Assembly: GCA_944346885.1 (NCBI GenBank)
Contig: CALVMR010000002.1
Span: 1 to 36,406 of the forward strand
Length of the DNA: 36,406 bases
Reading direction: 5' to 3'
Source: an uncultured Clostridia bacterium
GTDB taxonomy: Bacteria; Bacillota; Clostridia; Christensenellales; Borkfalkiaceae
Made by a program: the position numbers and the translations under genes
The notes under the pieces: model-generated
Database searches by the model: none
What the model was told of the DNA's origin: nothing
Seen by the model: only the letters and a program-made list of their open reading frames with translations
Part shown: one piece after another, positions 7,313 to 15,614 of the stretch
How positions within the stretch are numbered: the first letter of the stretch is position 1
How the letters are laid out: each line of letters starts with the position of its first letter

Positions 7313-8500
7313 ATGAAAATTTTGCTTTTAACGGTTTCGGCGGGGGAGGGGCACAACGCGATGTGCCGCGCCGTATCCGAGGCGATCGGCTCAGAATACC
7401 CGCAGGCAGAGCTTTTGCAGCTGGACCTGTATAAGAGCGGCGAACAGACGCGCGCGCAAAAAAAGGCGGCGTGGATGGTGAACGACGGCTATTTTCTGCT
7501 TGCAAAATACGCCATGTGCCCGATGAACCGCCAGTACGAACGCCTGAAAACCAAGGATATGAAAAAGGGCGCGAAGCGGCTGCGCAAAAATTTCGTGCTG
7601 CCCGCAAAGGCGCTCGTGGAGGACGCGCTGCGCACCTTCCGCCCGGACGCGGTGTTTTGCGCGCACATCTATGCGGGGATCCTGATGGGGGATCTGCGCC
7701 GCGAGGGGAACGAGGCGGCGCGCGCCGCATGGGTCGCGGCGATCTTTTCCGATTATGACGTGCCGCCCTATGCGGAACTGCTGACGGGGCTGGACTGCAT
7801 CTTTACCCTTACCGACGAAAACGATGCGATCCTGCGGCAAAAGGGGTTTGACCTTGCCAAGCGCAGGGTGGTCGGGTTCCCCGTTTTGGCAAAGTTTTCA
7901 AAACCGTCGGAGCAGGCGGAGGCGCGCCGTGCGATCGGCGTGCGCGAACACAAAAACACGCTGTTGATTTTAAGCGGCAGCACGGGCTTCGGCAACATGG
8001 CAAAGACCATCCGCCGTTTCAACAAGTGCCGCAGCGATTTTCAGGTGCTGTGCGTGTGCGCGCGCAACGAAAAGTTAAAAGCAAAGCTGGAACGGGAAAA
8101 AGAGCGGGGAAAATTTAAAAAAGATCTGTATGTGTTCGGGTTCGTGAACAACGTGGAAGTGCTCATGAGCGCTTCCGACGTGCTGTACGGCAAGATGGGC
8201 GGCGCGTCCGTTACGGAGGCGTTCAACAAATTCCTGCCCGTGCTCGCCAGCAAAAAGCTCCCTTTGCAGGAGTACGACAACATGGTGTTTTTGCGCGAAC
8301 ACGGCGCCTGCGAACATATCCGCCGCGAAAGCGATCTGCCCCGCGTGTTAGACGGGCTGTTTGACGGGGGGGATGCTTTGGAGCGCATGCGCCGAAGCAT
8401 TGCCGCGCTGCGCCGCCCCGACGCCGCCAAAGACATCGCGCGCCTGCTCTGCGAAAACCGTTCTGCCCCGCCGCAAAAAAACACGGCGGAAACAGAGTAA
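7313..8500 (+). CDS. Glycosyltransferase of the MGDG synthase/UgtP type (GT28-like)
   Basis: A 395-residue GT-B protein resembling monogalactosyl/monoglucosyl-diacylglycerol synthases, which transfer a sugar from a UDP-sugar to diacylglycerol on the cytoplasmic membrane face. The N-terminal acceptor domain opens with LLTVSAGEGHNAM, the G-x-GH motif typical of the family. The C-terminal donor domain shows LILSGSTGFGNM, then KMGGASVTEAF, the region that contacts the UDP-sugar. GGAGG at 7304-7308 fits the ATG at 7313. There is no membrane segment; association is probably peripheral. The C-terminal tail after residue 380 is polar and unconserved. Together with the lipid kinase at 13.7 kb it indicates glycolipid or lipoteichoic-anchor synthesis. 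The donor and linkage are unknown. Confidence 0.83.
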   Translation: MKILLLTVSAGEGHNAMCRAVSEAIGSEYPQAELLQLDLYKSGEQTRAQKKAAWMVNDGYFLLAKYAMCPMNRQYERLKTKDMKKGAKRLRKNFVLPAKALVEDALRTFRPDAVFCAHIYAGILMGDLRREGNEAARAAWVAAIFSDYDVPPYAELLTGLDCIFTLTDENDAILRQKGFDLAKRRVVGFPVLAKFSKPSEQAEARRAIGVREHKNTLLILSGSTGFGNMAKTIRRFNKCRSDFQVLCVCARNEKLKAKLEREKERGKFKKDLYVFGFVNNVEVLMSASDVLYGKMGGASVTEAFNKFLPVLASKKLPLQEYDNMVFLREHGACEHIRRESDLPRVLDGLFDGGDALERMRRSIAALRRPDAAKDIARLLCENRSAPPQKNTAETE

Positions 8501-8546
8501 GAGCAGAGAAAAAGCGGAAACAAACCGAAAGAAAAGATAGAAAACG

Positions 8547-8588
8547 AAAAAACGGCGCCGCCGCGGGGAGATCCCCGCGGCGGCGCCG
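8547..8588 (-). terminator. Long-stem terminator between convergent genes, best oriented for ychF
   Basis: A perfect 16-bp GC stem (8553-8568 with 8573-8588) has a 4-base loop. Read on the minus strand it is followed by TTTTTTCG, so it suits the ychF transcript. The plus-strand tail is poor. Nothing else is seen in the 212 bp between the two genes. Confidence 0.8.
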
Positions 8589-8712
8589 TTGGCAAGCGGT
8601 GCGTTGCTATGTTGCGTGCAACGCCTGCGGGCAAGCGCTTTGCCTGTGCGCGGCAAAGCCCGCCCCGGTTTCGGCGCGGCGCCCGTTTTATTCGGTTCGG
8701 CGCTTTTGCGGT

Positions 8713-9810
8713 TTATACGTTGAAGCGGAACAGCACCACGTCTCCGTCCTTGATGACGTATTCCTTTCCCTCCGAGCGCACTTTCCCCCTCTCTTTGGCG
8801 GCGGTGTAGCTGCCGCATTCGAGCAGGGTGCGCCAGTCTACGACTTCGGCGCGGATAAAGCCCTTTTCAAAATCCGAGTGGATCTTTCCCGCCGCCTGCG
8901 GCGCCTTAGTGCCCTTTACGATGGTCCACGCGCGCGTCTCTTTTTCGCCCGCCGTGAGGTAGCTGATCAGCCCCAGCAGGGAGTAGCATTTTTTGATGAG
9001 GCGGTCCAGCCCGCTCTCTGCAAGCCCCAGCTCCTCCAAAAACATCTGCGCTTCGTCGGGCGGCAGCTGCGAAAGTTCTTCCTCCGTTTTGGCGCAGATC
9101 ACGAGCACTTCGCTCCCTTCCTTTTGCGCAAATTCCTCCACCTGTTTGACGAGCGGAAGCTCCGCGTCCGCCTTGCCCATATCCTTTTCGGAGATGTTTG
9201 CGGCATAGATCACGGGCTTTGCGGTGAGCAAAAACAAGCCGTCTAACAGTTCGCGCTCCTCTTCGCCGAGGGGCATGGTGCGCGCGCACTGCTCTTTGGA
9301 GAGGTGGTCGGATACGCGCTGCAAAAATTCCGCTTCGGCGAGGAATTTTTTGTCGCCTCCCTTGGCGGAGTTTTTGGCGCGGTCCAACCGCTTTTGCACC
9401 GTTTCGATATCCGCAAGGATCAGTTCTAAATTGATGGTCGTGATATCCCGCACGGGGTCCACGCTGCTTTCCACGTGCGTCACGTTTTCGTCTTCAAAGC
9501 AGCGCACCACGTGCACGATGGCGTCCGTTTCGCGGATGTGCGAGAGGAATTTGTTCCCCAGCCCTTCGCCCTTGGAGGCGCCCTTTACCAGCCCCGCGAT
9601 ATCCACGAATTCCACGACGGCGGGCGTGATCTTTTTGCTGTTGTACAGGGCAGCCAGCTTTTCCAGCCGCTCGTCCGGTACGGCAACGACGCCTACATTG
9701 GGTTCGATGGTGCAAAACGGATAGTTTGCCGCTTCCGCGCCTGCGTGCGTGATCGCATTGAATAGAGTGGATTTGCCCACGTTGGGCAGCCCGACTACGC
9801 CTAATTTCAT
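8713..9810 (-). CDS. ychF: YchF, ribosome-associated Obg-family NTPase
   Basis: A 365-residue universally conserved P-loop NTPase that binds ribosomes and prefers ATP to GTP. Visible motifs are the P-loop GLPNVGKS (7-14), DIAGLVKGAS (switch II), the noncanonical G4 region with YAANISEKD in place of NKxD, and the C-terminal TGS-like ending GDVVLFRFNV. The frame extends 13 codons further upstream. The start at 9810 is chosen because MKLGVVGLPNVGKS is the family N-terminus and an AAGGAG site precedes it. Single gene, divergent from argS. Confidence 0.96.
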   Translation of the reverse strand: MKLGVVGLPNVGKSTLFNAITHAGAEAANYPFCTIEPNVGVVAVPDERLEKLAALYNSKKITPAVVEFVDIAGLVKGASKGEGLGNKFLSHIRETDAIVHVVRCFEDENVTHVESSVDPVRDITTINLELILADIETVQKRLDRAKNSAKGGDKKFLAEAEFLQRVSDHLSKEQCARTMPLGEEERELLDGLFLLTAKPVIYAANISEKDMGKADAELPLVKQVEEFAQKEGSEVLVICAKTEEELSQLPPDEAQMFLEELGLAESGLDRLIKKCYSLLGLISYLTAGEKETRAWTIVKGTKAPQAAGKIHSDFEKGFIRAEVVDWRTLLECGSYTAAKERGKVRSEGKEYVIKDGDVVLFRFNV

Positions 9811-9837
9811 CTTCGTATGCTCCTTTTGTTCCCGTCC

Positions 9838-9866
9838 ATTATAATACAAATCGGCGGAGAATCAAA
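9838..9866 (-). promoter_or_regulatory. Probable promoter for ychF
   Basis: On the minus strand TATAAT lies at 9843-9838. The best -35 candidates are TTGATT at 16 bp or TTTGAT at 17 bp, both imperfect. Confidence 0.6.
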
Positions 9867-9894
9867 ATAAAAGGCGGGGCAAAATGCGAAAAAG

Positions 9895-9923
9895 TTGTCA
9901 AACCGCGCAAAATGTGGTAAACT
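9895..9923 (+). promoter_or_regulatory. Sigma-A promoter for argS
   Basis: TTGTCA (9895-9900), 17-bp spacer, TAAACT (9918-9923). The start is near 9930 and the leader is about 25 bases, with GAGGA at 9943-9947 as ribosome site. There is no T-box-like leader. Confidence 0.78.
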
Positions 9924-9954
9924 GAATGGAAATACGGCAAATTGAGGACGCGAA

Positions 9955-11640
9955 ATGGATTTCAAAGAGTATATCGCCGCCCGCATCACGGCGGAGGGGG
10001 TTTCGCAACAGGAACTGTGCGCCATGCTGGCAGTGCCGCCCGATACGCAGATGGGCGATTATGCGCTGCCCTGCTTTCGCTTAGCAAAGAGCATGCGCAA
10101 AGCTCCCGTGCGCATCGCCGAGGAGCTTGCCGCCGCCTATCCCTGCGACGCGGTCGTGTGCGGCGTGCAGGCGGTCAACGGGTATGTGAACTTCCGCATC
10201 GACCGCGCGTTTTGGGCGGGGCAGACGGTTAGCCGCATCCTTGCCGAACGGGAGGCGTACGGCTCTTCCCGCGAGGGGGAGGGCAAAACGGTGTGCATCG
10301 ATTATTCCTCCGTCAACATCGCCAAACCCTTCCACATCGGGCACCTTTCCACAACGGTGTTGGGCAGCGCGCTGTATAAGCTGCACAAATTTTTAGGGTA
10401 TACGCCCGTCGGCATCAACCACTTGGGCGATTACGGAACGCAGTTCGGCAAGCTCATCTGCGCATACCTGCATTGGGGCAGCCGCGAGCTGCTCGAAGAG
10501 GGGGGCTTGCGCGCGCTCAACGAGCTGTATGTGCGCTTCCATGCCGAGGCGGAAAAGAACGAGGCGCTCAACGAGGAGGCGCGCGCGTACTTTAAAAAGA
10601 TCGAGGACGGCGACGCGCAGGCGGTGGAGCTGTTTGAGCTGTTCAAATCGCTTACGCTCAAAGAAGTGGGAAAAATATACGAGCTGTTGGACGTGCATTT
10701 CGACAGCTGGGCGGGTGAGAGCTTTTACAACGATAAGATGCAGCCCGTCATCGACGAGCTGGAAGCGAAAGGGCTCTTGGTCGAAAGCGAAGGGGCGAAG
10801 GTCGTCGATCTCTCCGCCTACGATATGCCGCCCTGCATCGTGCTGCGGTCAGACGGCGCGTCGCTGTACGCCACCCGCGATATCGCCGCCGCCGTCTACC
10901 GCAAAAACACCTACGATTTTTACAAGTGCCTGTACGTTGTTGCCTACCAGCAGGACCTGCACTTTAAGCAGGTGTTTAAAGTGCTTGAATTGATGGGCAA
11001 GGAATGGGCAAAAGATCTTGTGCACGTTGCGTACGGCATGGTTTCTTTGGAGGAGGGCTCCATGTCTACCCGCAAGGGGCGCGTGGTGTATTTGAAGGAC
11101 GTGATCGACCGCTGCATCGAAAAGGCACTCTCCATCATCACCGAAAAAAATCCTTCCCTTGAAAACAAAGAGCAGATCGCCAAAACGGTCGGCGTCGGGG
11201 CGGTCATCTTCGGCGCGCTGTACAACAACAAGATCAAAGATATCACCTTCTCCTATGATAAGGTGCTCAATTTTGAAGGGGAGACCTCCTGTTACGTGCA
11301 GTATACCTGCGCCCGCGCCCGCAGCGTGCTGGAAAAGGGCGGCGCGGCAGGGGAGGCAAAGGTCCCTGCCGACGTTGCGCCGCAGGAGTTCGAAGTGGTC
11401 AAAAAATTGGCGGAGTTCCCGGAAGTGCTCCGCGCCGCGCTCGAAAAGTACGAGCCGTGCTTCATTGCCCGTTACTGCGTAGACCTTGCCAAGCTGTATA
11501 ATAAGTTCTACTTCGATTGCTCCATTTTGAACGCCGCCCCGCCCGTGCGCTCTTTCCGCCTCGCCCTCAGCGAATGCGTGCTCATCACGCTGCAAAACGG
11601 GTTGGGGCTTTTAGGGATCGGGGTGCCTGAAAAAATGTAA
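9955..11640 (+). CDS. argS: Arginyl-tRNA synthetase
   Basis: A 561-residue class I aminoacyl-tRNA synthetase that charges tRNA-Arg. The N-terminal Add-1 tRNA-binding domain covers roughly residues 1-105 (TQMGDYALPCFRLAK). It is followed by NIAKPFHIGH with the HIGH motif at 127-130. GSMSTRKG around 368-375 is the KMSKS-equivalent loop. The C-terminal DALR-type anticodon-binding domain ends the protein. Length is normal for a bacterial ArgRS. Its transcript probably ends in the hairpin cluster that starts 6 bases after the stop. Confidence 0.97.
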   Translation: MDFKEYIAARITAEGVSQQELCAMLAVPPDTQMGDYALPCFRLAKSMRKAPVRIAEELAAAYPCDAVVCGVQAVNGYVNFRIDRAFWAGQTVSRILAEREAYGSSREGEGKTVCIDYSSVNIAKPFHIGHLSTTVLGSALYKLHKFLGYTPVGINHLGDYGTQFGKLICAYLHWGSRELLEEGGLRALNELYVRFHAEAEKNEALNEEARAYFKKIEDGDAQAVELFELFKSLTLKEVGKIYELLDVHFDSWAGESFYNDKMQPVIDELEAKGLLVESEGAKVVDLSAYDMPPCIVLRSDGASLYATRDIAAAVYRKNTYDFYKCLYVVAYQQDLHFKQVFKVLELMGKEWAKDLVHVAYGMVSLEEGSMSTRKGRVVYLKDVIDRCIEKALSIITEKNPSLENKEQIAKTVGVGAVIFGALYNNKIKDITFSYDKVLNFEGETSCYVQYTCARARSVLEKGGAAGEAKVPADVAPQEFEVVKKLAEFPEVLRAALEKYEPCFIARYCVDLAKLYNKFYFDCSILNAAPPVRSFRLALSECVLITLQNGLGLLGIGVPEKM

Positions 11641-11645
11641 GCAAG

Positions 11646-11719
11646 TTCACGAAAAAAGTTTTGAGCTGACAAAACTTTTTTCCGTGAATTGAGGACAACC
11701 CCGCTGCCCTCAATTTTTT
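11646..11719 (+). terminator. Hairpin cluster after argS, including terminator-like stems
   Basis: Hairpin 1 pairs 11646-11663 with 11670-11688 (18 bp with one bulged C). Hairpin 2 pairs AATTGAGG (11687-11694) with CCTCAATT (11708-11715) and is followed by TTTTC, a terminator shape. Hairpin 3 (11701-11709 with 11721-11730) uses bases inside hairpin 2, so 2 and 3 exclude each other. The simplest reading is the argS terminator; the alternative folds leave room for attenuation. Confidence 0.65.
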
Positions 11720-11726
11720 CGGGACA

Positions 11727-12028
11727 GCGGAGGTTTTCCTCTGCGCGGCATCGTTCATGGCACGTCGTTATAGGAATGCCGCGCATTCACCTTTCCCCAT
11801 TCAGCCGAAAGTTTTCGGCAAATTGGGGCGCGCTGCGGAAAAGTGTGATTTTCCTTGCGCGAGAAATATAAAATCTATAAAATCTCGTACGCTCCCCTCG
11901 CAAAGCCGCGCCTTTCTCGCTCTGCTCGCAGCTGCGCGCCGAAACGGGTTTTTTGGCGCGGAGGTTTTCCTCTGCGCGGCATCGTTCGGGGTACGCCGTT
12001 ATAAGAATGCCGCGCATTCACCCTTTCC
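11727..12028. repeat. Two copies of a 70-bp structured direct repeat, 231 bp apart
   Basis: Copies at 11727-11796 and 11958-12028. Each contains GAGGTTTTCCTC, then GCGCGGCAT and ATGCCGCGC as a 9-bp inverted repeat (10 bp with flanking T/A) enclosing about 24 bases. The stem arms are identical in both copies while the loops differ at several positions, which suggests selection on the stem. No open frame is preserved between them. The element resembles a REP-like repeat, but I cannot name a family. Confidence 0.75.
11855..11883 (+). promoter_or_regulatory. Possible promoter for the HAD phosphatase
   Basis: TTGCGC (11855-11860), 17-bp spacer, TAAAAT (11878-11883), inside an AT-rich patch between the two repeat copies. 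If used, the transcript would carry repeat copy 2 in its leader. Confidence 0.45.
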
Positions 12029-12068
12029 GTTCGCCGCGCGTGCGGCGTAAAGACCGGAGGCTGAAACA

Positions 12069-12719
12069 ATGATCAAAGCAGTTTTATTCGATTTGGACGG
12101 CACGGTTTTGGATACGCTGCCGGACCTAAACGCCTGCATGAACGAGGCGCTCAGGCAGTTCGGCTGCCCGCCCGTCACCATGGAGCAGAGCCGCGCGTTT
12201 GTGGGGCACGGCGGAAAGCAGTATGCCGCCATGGCGCTGCCGCCCGAAAAAAAGGGGCAGATCGACGCCTTTTACGAGCTGTATAAAGGCGTGCACGTGC
12301 GTTGGAAAAACGAGCGTACGTTCCCTTTTCCGCACGAAGCGGAGTGCCTTGCCGCGCTCAAAGCCGCGGGGATGCGGCTAGCCGTGGTCACAAACAAATC
12401 GCAGGCGGCGGCAGACGTGCTCAAAAACACTCTTTTGCAGCCGTACGGGTTTGCCGCCGTCATCGGCAACCGCGAGGGGGTGCCCGTCAAGCCCGACCCC
12501 GCCACCGCCTTTGAAGCGCTGCGCCTTTTGGGCGTTGCGCCGGAGGAAGCGGTGTTCGTCGGCGACGGAGATACCGACGTGCAGACGGCGAAAAACGCGG
12601 GCATGCGCTGTGTTTCGGTGTTGTGGGGGTACCGCTCCCGCGCGCAGCTTGCCGAAGCGGGCGCGACCCTGTTTGCCGAAGATTTTTTGCAGCTTGAAAA
12701 AATATTGTTGGCGTTTTGA
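12069..12719 (+). CDS. HAD-family phosphatase, phosphoglycolate phosphatase-like (Gph/PGP)
   Basis: A 216-residue haloacid dehalogenase-superfamily phosphatase. Motif I is FDLDGT with nucleophile Asp8 and Asp10. Motif II is VVTNKS, motif III the Lys in PVKPDP, and motif IV VGDGDTD. A small helical cap lies between residues 15 and 85. This arrangement is that of Gph/PpaX-type enzymes, which hydrolyse phosphoglycolate or other small phosphate esters; the real substrate is open. GGAGG at 12056-12060 supports the ATG. It stands alone, followed directly by a strong terminator. Confidence 0.88.
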   Translation: MIKAVLFDLDGTVLDTLPDLNACMNEALRQFGCPPVTMEQSRAFVGHGGKQYAAMALPPEKKGQIDAFYELYKGVHVRWKNERTFPFPHEAECLAALKAAGMRLAVVTNKSQAAADVLKNTLLQPYGFAAVIGNREGVPVKPDPATAFEALRLLGVAPEEAVFVGDGDTDVQTAKNAGMRCVSVLWGYRSRAQLAEAGATLFAEDFLQLEKILLAF

Positions 12720-12720
12720 G

Positions 12721-12766
12721 AAACAGCCGCGCGCCCCGCAATTTTGCGGAGCGCGCGGCTGTTTTA
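12721..12766. terminator. Strong terminator after the HAD phosphatase
   Basis: A 14-bp stem (12721-12734 with 12751-12764) is capped by a second CCGCA/TGCGG stem. The plus strand ends in TTTT. The minus-strand sequence is also T-rich, so it may also stop the convergent DUF6062-like transcript. Confidence 0.85.
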
Positions 12767-12827
12767 CGCCGTTGCAGCTGTTTTATGCCGTCCGTTCGGG
12801 CAGGCTCTTCTTTTTTTTGGGGCTCGG

Positions 12828-13505
12828 TCATTTTGCCTCTTCGCCGTGCAGGCGCTGCACGGCGCGCAGAAGCGCCGTTTCCGCCCCGTTCCAAGGCACG
12901 TTCGCGTTACGGTAATCGTGTTTGGAGCAAAAGGTATACAGGTCTTCGAGCAGCCCGTTCACGGCATTTTTTTGCAGTTTGGAGAGGTCGTACACATACG
13001 CTTTTTGGCTGCCGTGCGCATATTTTGCGTGCTGCAAAAGGGCGGCATAGTGTTCGAGGCAAAAGCCGTTTACGGAAAGCAGCACGTCTTTGAACTTCGG
13101 TTCGCCGTGGTACATTTCGGCAATGGTCTTATAATAGCGTTCCATGCTGTCTTGCACGTGATCGCAGATGACGCAGGTCTTTGTGCTCTGCGCAAAATAC
13201 TCCGCCTGCTTTAAAGCGCGCTTTACGTCGTCGGTAACTTCAAGCCTGCCTTTGAGCGTGGTGATGCGCGTTACCTGTTGCAGCGCGAGCGAAAGTTTGT
13301 TTTTGCGCGCAAGCATCATCTGCGTGTGGTGGGCGCAGAAGCCGCGTTCGTTCACCTTTTTGCGCTGTTCGTCCTCCATCACCGCGTCGTTTAAATACTG
13401 TTCGGCGAGCCTGTTTTCGAGAATGTTGCGGATGCGGCAGAGCGGGCATTCGCATCCGGGTTTAAATTCTTGGTAGATGAGCATGTTGCCGATGTGGTAG
13501 TGCAT
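12828..13505 (-). CDS. DUF6062-like protein with duplicated Cys/His (zinc-finger-like) motifs
   Basis: A 225-residue predicted cytoplasmic protein that I recognise as resembling the Firmicutes DUF6062 family; no function is known. The N-terminus (MHYHIGNMLIYQEF) leads into CECPLC (Cys18, 20, 23), then GFCAHH (Cys57, His60). A second set is CVIC (Cys111, Cys114) with GFCLEH (Cys149, His152). A third FCSKH occurs at 192-196. The CxxC plus FCxxH pattern, used twice at a similar spacing, suggests an internal duplication that builds two metal sites. AGGAAA lies upstream of the ATG. Single gene, convergent with the HAD phosphatase. Confidence 0.7.
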   Translation of the reverse strand: MHYHIGNMLIYQEFKPGCECPLCRIRNILENRLAEQYLNDAVMEDEQRKKVNERGFCAHHTQMMLARKNKLSLALQQVTRITTLKGRLEVTDDVKRALKQAEYFAQSTKTCVICDHVQDSMERYYKTIAEMYHGEPKFKDVLLSVNGFCLEHYAALLQHAKYAHGSQKAYVYDLSKLQKNAVNGLLEDLYTFCSKHDYRNANVPWNGAETALLRAVQRLHGEEAK

Positions 13506-13531
13506 AATCGTTTCCTGTCCGGTTTTTTCCT

Positions 13532-13560
13532 ATTATACGGAATGCGGGCGGAAAAAGCAA
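13532..13560 (-). promoter_or_regulatory. Probable promoter for the DUF6062-like gene
   Basis: On the minus strand TATAAT (13537-13532) with TTGCTT (13560-13555) at a 17-bp spacing. The -35 box is weak. Confidence 0.6.
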
Positions 13561-13672
13561 TCCGTTTGCGGTTTTTGCGGCGGCTCTTTTGCAAAAAGCG
13601 CGCAAAAAAAAGAGGGCGGCGCGCGCCCGCGGCGCAAAAGAGCGGTTTTTGCGAAAAACCGTGTGCCGACGC

Positions 13673-13701
13673 TTGCAAGCGGAGCCGTTTTGCGGTATAC
13701 T
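13673..13701 (+). promoter_or_regulatory. Sigma-A promoter for the lipid kinase-deacetylase-isomerase unit
   Basis: TTGCAA (13673-13678), 17-bp spacer, TATACT (13696-13701). The start is near 13708, about 20 bases before the ATG. Confidence 0.78.
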
Positions 13702-13727
13702 GATAGGAGAGCGAAAAAGAGAAGAGT

Positions 13728-14672
13728 ATGAATTGTCTGTTTATTTACAATCCCGTGAGCGGCAGGGGGAAACTTGCCGCCTGTGAGCGGGAGATCGTTG
13801 CGGCATTGCAGGCGAAGTACGATCCGGTGGATGTGTACAGGACCGCGGCGCGCGGAGAAACGGCGCGCACGGTGTGCGAGCGCGCCGCGGCGTACGATGC
13901 GATCGTTTTTGCGGGAGGAGACGGCACGTTCAACGAGGTGTTGCAGGGGGTGTGCGAATCGGGCGCCGATCCGCTGCTGGGCTACATCCCTGGCGGTACG
14001 GTGAACGATATCGCCCACACGATGCGCATCCCCGTAAAGCGGAAAAAGGCGCTTGCCGTTGCGTGCGGCGGGCACAGCGAGCGGGTAGACTGCATGCGCA
14101 TAAACGGGCGCTATGCGATGTACGTTGTAACGGCGGGCGCCTTTACGAGCGCAACGTACAGCGCCCCGCAGGTGCAAAAAAAGCGCTTCGGACGGCTTGC
14201 GTACGGGCTGGAAGGGCTGCGGAAAAATATGCACTTCGACGTGTTCCGCACCGTTGTGCGGGGCGGCGAACGCGAGATCGACGCGCACACCGTGCTCATC
14301 CTGTTTATCAACGGGCAGTATGTTGCGGGCATGCCCTGCAACCGCCGCGGCAACGTGCAGGACGGCGTGATCGAATGCGCCGTGGTAAAGCAAAAGGAGC
14401 GCCCCGGCTTGTTTGCAAAGGCGCGCGCGCTGTTTACCGTTGCGCGCCTGTTCCTGTTCGGGTACCGCCACGGCGGGAAAAACGTGCTGCGCACGCGCGG
14501 CTCGCATTTCACGATCGATACGGGAGAGAACGTTGTTTGGAATTTTGACGGGGAGCGCGGCACGGAGGGGAAGATCGACGTGGAAGTGCTGCCGGGGAAG
14601 ATACGGCTGCTCGTTCCCGTGCCCCGAAAGCGGAGAGAACGCTGCCGCACACCCGAAAAAAGCGGGGTGTGA
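13728..14672 (+). CDS. Diacylglycerol/lipid kinase family protein (DagK/YegS)
   Basis: A 314-residue soluble lipid kinase that would phosphorylate diacylglycerol or a related lipid at the membrane. The N-terminal nucleotide domain shows YNPVSGRGK (7-15), the ATP-binding GGDGTFNEVL (63-72) and PGGTVNDIAHT (88-98), close to the family PxGTxNDFA. The C-terminal beta-sandwich covers about 120-300. The extreme C-terminus is basic and may help membrane contact. In Gram-positives such enzymes recycle diacylglycerol released during lipoteichoic acid synthesis. First gene of a probable three-gene operon; the next ATG is 77 bases downstream with no terminator between. Confidence 0.88.
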   Translation: MNCLFIYNPVSGRGKLAACEREIVAALQAKYDPVDVYRTAARGETARTVCERAAAYDAIVFAGGDGTFNEVLQGVCESGADPLLGYIPGGTVNDIAHTMRIPVKRKKALAVACGGHSERVDCMRINGRYAMYVVTAGAFTSATYSAPQVQKKRFGRLAYGLEGLRKNMHFDVFRTVVRGGEREIDAHTVLILFINGQYVAGMPCNRRGNVQDGVIECAVVKQKERPGLFAKARALFTVARLFLFGYRHGGKNVLRTRGSHFTIDTGENVVWNFDGERGTEGKIDVEVLPGKIRLLVPVPRKRRERCRTPEKSGV

Positions 14673-14749
14673 GGAGCAAACGGCTTTTCCGCCCTAAAAA
14701 GACAGGAAAAGGAGAAGGATGCGCTTTGCGGCGCAAAGGAGAAAAAGCT

Positions 14750-15598
14750 ATGCATTTGAACAAAAAAGCGGTTCTGTACGTTCCGGACGGGAGCGAGGCG
14801 GGTGCCGCCCTTGCGCGGACGACGCACCTTGCCGTCTCCGCCCATCAGGACGATATCGAATTTATGGCGTACGCGCCCATCGCCGCCTGCTTCGGCAAGC
14901 GCGATCTTTGGTTTACGGGCGTGGTCGTAACGGACGGGGCGGGCAGCCCGCGCAGCGGCATTTATGCCGATTGCAGCGACGAGGATATGAAGGCGATCCG
15001 CATCGAAGAGCAAAAAAAGGCGGCGTACGTCGGCGGGTATTCGGCGCAGCTGCTGCTTTCGCATCCCTCTTCCGCCGTCAAAGAAAAGGAGGACGGCGCG
15101 CACGTTGCGGCAGAGCTGGCGGAGATCTTTTGCGCCGCCCGCCCGCGCTATGTGTATATGCACAATTTGGCGGACAAGCATGAAACGCACGTTGCCACGG
15201 CGTTGAAAACGCTTGCCGCGCTGCGTTCGCTTCCCAAAAAAGAACGCCCCGAAAAGCTGTTCGGCTGTGAAGTGTGGCGCGATCTGGATTGGGTGTGCGA
15301 CGAGGAGAAAGTCTTTTTGGATACGGGCGCCTATCCGCATTTGGCGCGCGCGCTTTCGGGCGTGTTCGACAGCCAGATCTCCGGCGGAAAGCGCTACGAA
15401 CTTGCCGCCGAGGGGCGCAGGCTCGCCAATGCAACGTTTTCCGCAGACCATGCCTGCGATACCTATGAGGGCTTGAATTACGCAATGGATCTTACGCCGC
15501 TGCTGCAAGACGACGGCATCGACCCTGCCGATTTTGTGGCGGAACACATTCGCCGTTTTGAAGAGGACGTGCGCCGCACGCTGCATAAATTTTATTGA
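14750..15598 (+). CDS. PIG-L/LmbE family deacetylase
   Basis: A 282-residue zinc-dependent N-deacetylase of the PIG-L (LmbE) family, enzymes that deacetylate GlcNAc-containing molecules. Zinc ligands are His32 and Asp35 in SAHQDDIEF, with Asp34 as probable general base, and His147 in DKHETH. The frame is open 27 codons further upstream; I chose the ATG at 14750 because AAAGGAG precedes it by 8 bases and the extension is basic and unlike the family. It lies 16 bases before the SIS-domain gene, implying coupled expression. The natural substrate is not known; the neighbour suggests an amino sugar. Confidence 0.87.
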   Translation: MHLNKKAVLYVPDGSEAGAALARTTHLAVSAHQDDIEFMAYAPIAACFGKRDLWFTGVVVTDGAGSPRSGIYADCSDEDMKAIRIEEQKKAAYVGGYSAQLLLSHPSSAVKEKEDGAHVAAELAEIFCAARPRYVYMHNLADKHETHVATALKTLAALRSLPKKERPEKLFGCEVWRDLDWVCDEEKVFLDTGAYPHLARALSGVFDSQISGGKRYELAAEGRRLANATFSADHACDTYEGLNYAMDLTPLLQDDGIDPADFVAEHIRRFEEDVRRTLHKFY

Positions 15599-15614
15599 AA
15601 AAGGAGAGCGAAAG

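Noticed and set aside
11641..12068. T-box or other known riboswitch between argS and gph
   Set aside because: I find no T-box sequence, specifier hairpin or recognisable riboswitch core; the structures are repeats and terminator-like stems.
14669..14749. Longer N-terminus for the PIG-L deacetylase, overlapping the lipid kinase stop
   Set aside because: It is basic and unlike the family; the ATG at 14750 has a well-placed AAAGGAG.
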